Assembly (NCBI GenBank): GCA_022822245.1
Contig: JAJECB010000120.1
Span: 1 to 35,780, forward strand
Direction of reading: 5' to 3'
Length of the DNA: 35,780 nucleotides
Source of the DNA: Gammaproteobacteria bacterium
Lineage (GTDB): Bacteria; Pseudomonadota; Gammaproteobacteria; HK1
The notes below the pieces were generated by a model. The model searched no databases, was not told the DNA's origin, and saw nothing but the letters and a program-made list of their open reading frames with translations. Position numbers and translations under genes: made by a program. Positions 30,549-35,780 of this stretch are shown in pieces (position 1 is the stretch's first letter; every line of letters begins with the position of its first letter).

Positions 30549-30803
30549 GTGAGACTTCGCCACAGAAGAACCCTTGCCGCGATCTTCAGCCATCCGACCA
30601 GCGGCAACATCCCATGGAGGAACATTGAAGCGCTGTTTGTCGAGTTGGGCGCGGAGATTGGCGAGCGGGAGGGGTCTCGGGTTGGGGTACGGCTCTTCGG
30701 TGACCGGCGCGTCTTCCACCGCCCGCACCCCGGACCCGAGACGGACAAGGGTGCCGTGGCCAGCATTCGGGACTGGCTGAGGCGAAACGGAGTGGAGCCA
30801 TGA
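30549..30803 (+). CDS. hicA: HicA-family toxin
   Basis: The product has 84 residues from GTG 30549. It reads RRTLAAIFSHPTSGNIPWRN, IEALFVELGAEIGEREGSRV, then VFHRPHPGPETDKGAVASIR. This is the HicA subfamily with an FHRPHP motif. The His normally following GS in classic HicA (GSHH) is Arg here (EGSRV), so the catalytic His may be one of those in FHRPHP. HicA proteins are translation-dependent mRNA interferases with a dsRBD-like fold. The stop overlaps the hicB start (ATGA). Confidence 0.85.
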   Translation: MRLRHRRTLAAIFSHPTSGNIPWRNIEALFVELGAEIGEREGSRVGVRLFGDRRVFHRPHPGPETDKGAVASIRDWLRRNGVEP

Positions 30804-31141
30804 GAAACACGATGGAGATCGAAGGCTACCGAGCCGTCATCCAGTTCGATCCGGACATCGAGATGTTTCGGGGTGAGTTCGTCGGCCTGAATGGGGGCGC
30901 GGACTTCTACGCCCGGGACATCGTTGGCCTCCGACGCGAGGGCGCGGCGTCTCTCAAGGTGTTTCTGGACATGTGCAGGGAGGATGGCGTCGAGCCTCGA
31001 AAGCAGTTTTCGGGGAAGTTCAACGTGCGCCTCTCGCCGGAATTGCACGCGGCAATTGCCACGGCGGCGGCGGCCGATGGCAAGAGCCTCAATCAGTGGG
31101 TCTCGGACGAGCTCCGGGCCTGTGTAGCCGGCTCGGGGTGA
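30800..31141 (+). CDS. hicB: HicB-family antitoxin
   Basis: The product has 113 residues. The N-terminal HicB fold reads [20 protein letters not shown] with an [19 protein letters not shown] segment. The C-terminal half, [32 protein letters not shown], is a ribbon-helix-helix DNA-binding domain. It should neutralise HicA and repress the promoter at 30511-30540. It overlaps hicA by four bases, and the helicase-like gene begins ten bases after its stop, so the three may be one transcript. Confidence 0.87.
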   Translation: MRNTMEIEGYRAVIQFDPDIEMFRGEFVGLNGGADFYARDIVGLRREGAASLKVFLDMCREDGVEPRKQFSGKFNVRLSPELHAAIATAAAADGKSLNQWVSDELRACVAGSG

Positions 31142-31151
31142 GGCCTGCCTC

Positions 31152-33164
31152 GTGGCGCTGAACCCCGTCGCGTACACCGAGAACGTCGTTCGGAGCTTCC
31201 TCCGCTACCAGCTCACCGCGTATCCCTTCTCGGACCCGCGTCTGCACGCGCAGATGCGGGCGCTTCTCTCCCTCGACGAGACCCGCCGCTCCCCGCTTCT
31301 CAAGGGTCCCTACGTGAGCCTCTCGCGCCCGTTCCGGGAGGGCGCGGCGGTCGCCGATCTGGTCGGCGAAGGTCTGCTCCACCCGCACCTCGCAGATCGA
31401 ATTCCGGCCGAGATTAGCCATCTCTACAGCCACCAGGAGCACGCCATCCGCGCGATCGCGGAGGGCCGGACGACCCTCGTCTCGACCGGCACCGGCTCCG
31501 GCAAGACAGAGTGCTTCCTCTATCCCGTCGTCAGCCGGTGCCTCGCCCTCCGGGACGAAGGCGCCCCGTCCGGGATCAGCGCGGTCCTCGTCTATCCCAT
31601 GAACGCCCTTGCGGAAGACCAGCTCATGCGGCTTCGGGGGCTGCTCGCGGGCACCGGGATCCCGTTCGGGATCTACGTTGGCAAGACCCCCGAACGCGAG
31701 GTGGACGTGGCGGGCGTCAAGCTGCCGCCGGGCTCGTCACGGGCCGACTACGAAGCCCGCCTCGCAAGGGCGCGGCGCGACGGGAGTGGGGAAACGGTCT
31801 ATCCGGCCGAAGAGGTCTGTTCCCGGGAAGTCATGCGCACGGCCGGGCGGCAGCCGCGGATCCTGCTCACCAATGTCAAGCAGCTAGAGCTGCTCCTCAC
31901 CCGGCAGCAGGACATCGAGCTCTTCTCCGATGCGCGTCTCGACTTCCTGGTGTTCGACGAAGCGCATACGTTCACGGGCGCGCTCGGAGCGGAGACCGCA
32001 TGCCTCATCCGGCGCCTTCGGGCGTCGTGCGACGCCGAGGTTGGCCATACCACCTGCGTCGCGACCTCGGCCACCATCGTCGATCGCCAGGACCCCGGCG
32101 CCGCGCGCGGCTTCGCATCGCGGTTCTTCGGCGTGGCGCCCGATTCGGTGGCGACGGTCGGCGAAGACTACGAGGCCGAGATCTGGACGGCGGCACCCCG
32201 GGTCGTTCCGCCGCCGCCCCCCGAGCCGCACGCCGTGCCGGTCAACGACGCGGAAGTCAAGCTCCGCCACCTGTTGCTTTCGGCCGGATTCGGCGAAGGG
32301 GTGCGGGGCGAACAGGTTCGGCTCGACCGTTCGCTCGGCACCACGACGCCGGACGTCGTCTACCGCGCCGCGGACCACGAGCCGGACGAGGGTGTGTGCA
32401 TCTACCTCGACGGGTTGAGCGAGCACCTCCATGGGAATCCGGAGACGGCTGAACGGGATCGGGATATCCGCACCTGGCTGCGCAACCACGATTACGAGGT
32501 CATCGAGATCGCGGTCAACGAGCTCAGCGACGAAGACGCGATGGTGCGCCACTTCCGGCGGCTCGCGAGCTATCTCGGAATGGCGGAGTTGAGGAGCTGG
32601 GTGCGTGAGGACCGTTCCTGGTTCCGTGGCAGGGTGGGGGCGGAAGCGCAGCCGGCTCGCCCGCGACTGCGCCTGGTTACCCCGCCCGCCACCGCCCGCT
32701 ACGTCACATGCGCGCCGCTCGTTCCGCTGCAGGCGGCGGCGGGGGCATTCGGGGACCCGCAGGCCGTCCCCGACGAGTCCGATTGGGAGTGGGTGGAGGT
32801 CGATACGGCCCGGTCGTTGCGGCCCGGAATGTTCGTGGCCCAGGTGGTCGGGAAGTCGATGGAGTCTCGAATACCGGATGGTGCCTACTGCCTGTTCGCG
32901 AATCCGGTGCTGGGAACACGCCAAGGGCGAACCGTTCTCGTGCAGTTGCACGATGCGGTCGATCCCGACACGGGGGACAGGTTCACCGTCAAGCGGTATC
33001 GGAGCGAGAAGGCCGCCGACGAAAACGGCTGGCGGCACGTCCGCATCGTGCTTGAGCCCCTCAATCCCGACTTCAAGCCGATCGAGCTCGCAACAGAGGA
33101 CGAAGATTCGGTCGCGGTGGTGGCCGAGTTGGTCGAGGTGATCGGTACCGACCCGCCGACGTAG
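31152..33164 (+). CDS. DEAH helicase N-domain fused to nuclease-like and LexA/S24-like domains; second helicase domain missing
   Basis: The product has 670 residues from GTG 31152. Residues 1 to about 340 are the first RecA-like domain of a DEAD/DEAH helicase: [11 protein letters not shown] (Lys118), [26 protein letters not shown] (Asp269-His272) and CVATSATIV (motif III near 304). A Pro-rich linker (PPPPPEP, about 353) follows. Residues 365-480 hold [37 protein letters not shown] and [11 protein letters not shown], like the Vsr/PD-(D/E)xK-type tail of some large helicases. Residues 520-665 resemble LexA/S24 peptidases, with Ser569 in VGKSMES and Lys614 in FTVKRYRS as the dyad. Motifs IV-VI are absent, suggesting an in-frame internal deletion of a far longer protein. 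It lies ten bases after hicB. Confidence 0.8.
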   Translation: MALNPVAYTENVVRSFLRYQLTAYPFSDPRLHAQMRALLSLDETRRSPLLKGPYVSLSRPFREGAAVADLVGEGLLHPHLADRIPAEISHLYSHQEHAIRAIAEGRTTLVSTGTGSGKTECFLYPVVSRCLALRDEGAPSGISAVLVYPMNALAEDQLMRLRGLLAGTGIPFGIYVGKTPEREVDVAGVKLPPGSSRADYEARLARARRDGSGETVYPAEEVCSREVMRTAGRQPRILLTNVKQLELLLTRQQDIELFSDARLDFLVFDEAHTFTGALGAETACLIRRLRASCDAEVGHTTCVATSATIVDRQDPGAARGFASRFFGVAPDSVATVGEDYEAEIWTAAPRVVPPPPPEPHAVPVNDAEVKLRHLLLSAGFGEGVRGEQVRLDRSLGTTTPDVVYRAADHEPDEGVCIYLDGLSEHLHGNPETAERDRDIRTWLRNHDYEVIEIAVNELSDEDAMVRHFRRLASYLGMAELRSWVREDRSWFRGRVGAEAQPARPRLRLVTPPATARYVTCAPLVPLQAAAGAFGDPQAVPDESDWEWVEVDTARSLRPGMFVAQVVGKSMESRIPDGAYCLFANPVLGTRQGRTVLVQLHDAVDPDTGDRFTVKRYRSEKAADENGWRHVRIVLEPLNPDFKPIELATEDEDSVAVVAELVEVIGTDPPT

Positions 33165-33285
33165 AAGAGATGGAAACGCCGATGGATGGAGCGGCACCCG
33201 AATTCGGATTGCGAACCGACCAATCAGGTGCGCGTAGTCGTCGCAGCATGACCCCCGATCAAGGGTCCGGATTCGGGAGGAACGG

Positions 33286-33651
33286 GTGATCCGCAAGAAG
33301 AGCCTCGCGGAAGGGTTTGCCGCGTTCGAGGAACCCTGGTCGCCACGAGTCGCCGGCGACATCAACGAGATGCAGATCAAGCTGGTCAAGCTCGAAGGCG
33401 CGTTCATCTGGCACCGCCATGACGAGGAGGACGAGCTCTTCCTCGTGGTTTCAGGTCGGCTTCGGATGGAGTTTCGCGAGCAGGATGCTCAGATTGTCGA
33501 GCCGGGCGAGTTCATCATCGTGCCGCACGGCGTCGAGCATCGGCCCGTTGCCGAGGAGCCTTGCGAGGTGGTACTGCTGGAGCCCGGCACGACGCTCAAC
33601 ACGGGCAATGTCGACAACGAGCGAACGGTTCGAAACCTGAAGCGCGTCTGA
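33286..33651 (+). CDS. Single-domain cupin protein
   Basis: The product has 121 residues from GTG 33286, with GGGAGGAA just upstream. Cupin motif 1 is FIWHRHDEEDELFLVVSG and motif 2 is PGEFIIVPHGVEHRPVAEE; both metal-ligand His sets are present. This small mannose-6-phosphate-isomerase-like cupin family is widespread and mostly uncharacterised. It lies beyond the S24 fusion gene on the same strand, 121 bases away, and probably belongs to the resident chromosome. Confidence 0.8.
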   Translation: MIRKKSLAEGFAAFEEPWSPRVAGDINEMQIKLVKLEGAFIWHRHDEEDELFLVVSGRLRMEFREQDAQIVEPGEFIIVPHGVEHRPVAEEPCEVVLLEPGTTLNTGNVDNERTVRNLKRV

Positions 33652-33742
33652 TGGATGCCGATCGTGTCCCAAGTACCGAGGCCGGCCCGGGTGTCGTGAG
33701 CGAAGAGCTCCGTGAACGCGATGCAGACGGCGTGATCGCGGC

Positions 33743-34195
33743 GTGAAGATCTGGGTGGACGCCGATGCGTGCCCGGTGGTGATCCGGGAGATCCTGTTCC
33801 GGGCGGCCGAACGGACCGGGGTGAAGGTGACCCTGGTCGCCAATCAGCCGGTCCGGGTGCCCGCCTCTCCACTCGTCGAGTGTGTGCAGGTCAGCCCGGG
33901 GTTCGATGTCGCGGACAACGAGATCGTGAGGCGCGCCGGGCGCGGCGACCTCGTCGTCACCGCCGACATACCGCTCGCCGCCGAGGTGATGGGGAACGGC
34001 GCCCATGCGCTGAGTCCCCGCGGCGAGCTCCATTCCACCGATACCATCGGCCAGCGGCTCAACATGCGCGACTTCATGGACACGCTGCGGGCGAGCGGAA
34101 TGCACACCGGCGGCCCGCCCGCGTTGAGCAAGCGCAACCGGCAGTCGTTCGCCAACCACCTGGACACGCTGCTGACCAGGTACGCGAAGGGTTGA
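33743..34195 (+). CDS. YaiI/YqxD-family protein (DUF188)
   Basis: The product has 150 residues, the normal length. It starts [20 protein letters not shown], the family signature, and carries [40 protein letters not shown] and [20 protein letters not shown]. The fold resembles PIN nucleases, with conserved acidic residues (Asp6, Asp8 and the FDVADN segment). No activity is established for the family that I know of. The start is GTG 33743 and the ribosome site is weak. Confidence 0.88.
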   Translation: MKIWVDADACPVVIREILFRAAERTGVKVTLVANQPVRVPASPLVECVQVSPGFDVADNEIVRRAGRGDLVVTADIPLAAEVMGNGAHALSPRGELHSTDTIGQRLNMRDFMDTLRASGMHTGGPPALSKRNRQSFANHLDTLLTRYAKG

Positions 34196-34222
34196 GTCCG
34201 GCCACGGCGCCGGCCGCGGTGT

Positions 34223-34240
34223 CGGCCGGCGGGCCGGCCG
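34223..34240. terminator. GC-rich hairpin after the YaiI-family gene
   Basis: GGCCGGC and GCCGGCC meet around a very short spacer at 34223-34240, about 30 bases past the stop. Terminator function is uncertain; there is no U-tract. The remaining 195 bases to the racemase gene hold nothing else I can name. Confidence 0.3.
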
Positions 34241-34435
34241 GAGGCGGAGAGGGGCCCCGCGCACGAAGCCCGGTCCAGCCCGGAGTTGACGGCTCCCCCG
34301 GGGAGTCGAGGCACGTCGCCGGCGGGGCGCCCCGTGAAGCCGTCGTTGGCGTTCCGGGCCGTTTCGGAGGGGAACGGGCGCCACGGGCTCGGTCATGCGT
34401 GATAATGCGGAGATGGGGATAACCGCGGGAAGCAG

Positions 34436-35209
34436 GTGCGCATTCTGATAGTCAATCCGAACACCACCGGCTCGATGACGGAGAAGATCGGGGCGGCCGG
34501 CCGGGGGGCCGCGTCACCGGGGACGGAGGTGGTGGCGGTCAACCCGGCGATGGGGCCGGAGAGCATCGAGGGCTACTACGACGAGGCGTTCTCGGTACCC
34601 GGCCTGCTCGACGAGATTCGCCGCGGCGAGACCGACGGCTTCGACGGCTACGTCATCGCCTGCTTCGACGACACCGGGCTCGACGCGGCCCGCACCCTCG
34701 CCGCGGGGCCGGTGCTCGGGATCTGCGAGGCGGCGATGCACGCCGCGACCATGCTCGGCGGCCGCTTCTCGGTGGTGACCACCCTCGCGCGCTCGGTGCC
34801 GGCCCTCGAAGGGCTCGCCCGTCGCTACGGAGTCGCCGACCGCTGTCGGGTGCGGGCGTCGGACGTTCCGGTCCTCGCCCTCGAGGACCCGGCCTCCGGC
34901 GCGGTCCGAAAGGTGGAGGACGAGATCGCGCGGGCGGTGGACGAGGACGGCGCGGAATGTATCGTTCTCGGCTGCGCGGGGATGGCGGACCTCGCGGCGG
35001 ATCTCACGCGCCGCCTCGCGCTGCCGGTCATCGACGGGGTTGCTGCGGCCACCCGGATGGTCGAGGCGCTGGTTGGCCTGGGCCTTCGGACGAGCAAGGT
35101 CGGCGGCTATGCGGCCCCGTTGCCCAAGGCATACGCCGGGGAGTTCGGGCGGTTTGCCCCCGGGCCGGCGCCGGAGACCGCGGAGGTCGGAGCGACGGAG
35201 TGCGGGTGA
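34436..35209 (+). CDS. Hydantoin/allantoin racemase-type protein with both cysteines
   Basis: The product has 257 residues from GTG 34436. RILIVNPNTTGSMTEKI is the N-terminal hallmark. The two cysteines of the two-base racemase mechanism are Cys76 in VIACFDDTG and Cys180 in IVLGCAGMADL. Also present are GICEAAMHAATMLGGRFSVVTTL and LPVIDGVAAATRMVEAL. It probably racemises hydantoins or allantoin, preparing the isomer used by a stereospecific hydrolase. The next gene, 83 bases downstream on the same strand, is such a hydrolase, which supports this. A non-functional-looking paralog is at 8750-9520. Confidence 0.87.
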   Translation: MRILIVNPNTTGSMTEKIGAAGRGAASPGTEVVAVNPAMGPESIEGYYDEAFSVPGLLDEIRRGETDGFDGYVIACFDDTGLDAARTLAAGPVLGICEAAMHAATMLGGRFSVVTTLARSVPALEGLARRYGVADRCRVRASDVPVLALEDPASGAVRKVEDEIARAVDEDGAECIVLGCAGMADLAADLTRRLALPVIDGVAAATRMVEALVGLGLRTSKVGGYAAPLPKAYAGEFGRFAPGPAPETAEVGATECG

Positions 35210-35292
35210 ACGGTTCACGGCGGCCGGCAGAAAGCGGATTGCGGACGGCGACGGCGGATGGGGACTGGTGACCGGAAGACGGCGAAGAACGG

Positions 35293-35780
35293 ATGGATGA
35301 TGGCGTAGGACCGGTGCCGGGCGGCGGAACCGCCGCTCCGGCGCCTTCGCGGGGACGGGGCTTCCCGCGATCCGGGAACGGCCGCGGCGAGCGCGCGGAC
35401 CGGAGGAACCTCGGGCCGCTCATCATGCGGTGGATTGACGAGCTCGCGGAGTGCAGCGAGCACCCCGTCGAGCTCACCCGCCGCTACCTCACCCCGGAGC
35501 ATGCCCAGGCGGCCGAGTTCATCATGGAGCGGATGCGCGAAGCCGGCATGAACGCCCGGCTCGACGCGGTGGGGAATGTGGTTGGCCGGTTCCCCGGGCG
35601 GCGTCCGGAGGCGCGTCGGCTCATTCTCGGCTCCCATCTCGACACGGTGCGAAACGCCGGGAAGTACGACGGCGCGCTCGGCGTGCTGCTGCCAATCGCC
35701 TGCCTCAAGGCGCTCGACGAGCGCGGGGAGCGGCTCGAGTACCCGGTCGACGTCATCGCGTTCGGGGACGAGGAGGGTCT
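35293..35780 (+). CDS. Allantoate amidohydrolase/N-carbamoyl-amino-acid hydrolase, 5' part
   Basis: The gene runs off the window's right edge; about 162 residues are visible of an expected 410-420. Family marks are SEHPVELTRRYLTPEHAQAA, LDAVGNVVGRFPG, LGSHLDTVRNAGKYDGALGV (metal His and Asp) and VIAFGDEEG (catalytic/metal Glu pair) at the very end. M20-family enzymes of this type hydrolyse allantoate or N-carbamoyl amino acids, releasing CO2 and ammonia. The start is uncertain: ATG 35293 is used because the homologous helix NLGPLIMRWIDELAE begins before the internal ATG 35425, but the extra N-terminal 35 residues are Gly/Arg/Pro-rich. Confidence 0.85.
   Translation, partial: MDDGVGPVPGGGTAAPAPSRGRGFPRSGNGRGERADRRNLGPLIMRWIDELAECSEHPVELTRRYLTPEHAQAAEFIMERMREAGMNARLDAVGNVVGRFPGRRPEARRLILGSHLDTVRNAGKYDGALGVLLPIACLKALDERGERLEYPVDVIAFGDEEG

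Overview
The window is a GC-rich stretch of bacterial chromosome, by eye close to 70% G+C in most genes, with GTG starts, strong GGAG-type ribosome binding sites and long spurious antisense frames. Gene content (livHMGF-type ABC transporter, PuuE-type allantoinase, AraC/GlxA regulator, PhyH and DAO-type oxidases) suggests a high-GC proteobacterium. I cannot name the taxon from sequence alone.

Layout. 0.2-2.4 kb: a small exported protein, then an overlapping pair encoding a TPR-like protein and a HEPN-like protein (accessory, lower GC). 2.6-12.4 kb: metabolic genes: crotonase-family enzyme, DAO/PuuB-type amine oxidase, EctD-like dioxygenase, GlxA/AraC regulator, an Asp/Glu/hydantoin racemase paralog that lacks the usual cysteines, a small membrane protein, an EstB-like serine hydrolase and an M50 metalloprotease. 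Three copies of a 180-201 bp imperfectly palindromic repeat lie in this part, and one interrupts a gene. 12.4-17.3 kb (minus strand): ferredoxin-reductase-like flavoprotein, RecD2 helicase, a cupin and an unrecognised protein. 18.0-26.8 kb: a GLYR1/HIBADH-type reductase, PuuE allantoinase, a complete branched-chain-type ABC importer (binding protein, two permeases, two ATPases) and a cytosine-deaminase-type amidohydrolase. 27.2-33.2 kb: a worn defence/mobile island: the N-terminal remnant of a helicase-like gene joined to the C-terminal remnant of an AAA-type ATPase (GC drops to about 50%), a metallophosphoesterase, an AAA/DUF4143 ATPase with an operator-like palindrome over its start codon, a hicAB module, and a DEAH helicase domain fused to a nuclease-like and a LexA/S24-like domain but lacking the second helicase half. 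33.3-35.8 kb: a cupin, a YaiI/DUF188 protein, a second hydantoin racemase with both cysteines, and the 5' part of an allantoate amidohydrolase/carbamoylase that runs off the window.

How it fits together. The importer, allantoinase, amidohydrolases, reductase and racemase could make a salvage route that takes up cyclic ureides, hydantoins or related N-rich compounds, opens the ring, removes carbamoyl and amino nitrogen, and reduces the C2/C3 product. This is inferred from family membership and proximity. The genes lie on both strands and are not one operon. A 12-base motif, TATTTCCCGAAA, is found upstream of both the reductase and the importer/allantoinase divergence, which hints at shared control.

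The least ordinary items are the three-copy palindromic repeat whose outer arms differ between copies but still pair within each copy, the helicase/nuclease-like/S24 fusion directly behind hicAB, and the TPR-HEPN pair. No rRNA, tRNA, CRISPR array or intact transposase was seen.
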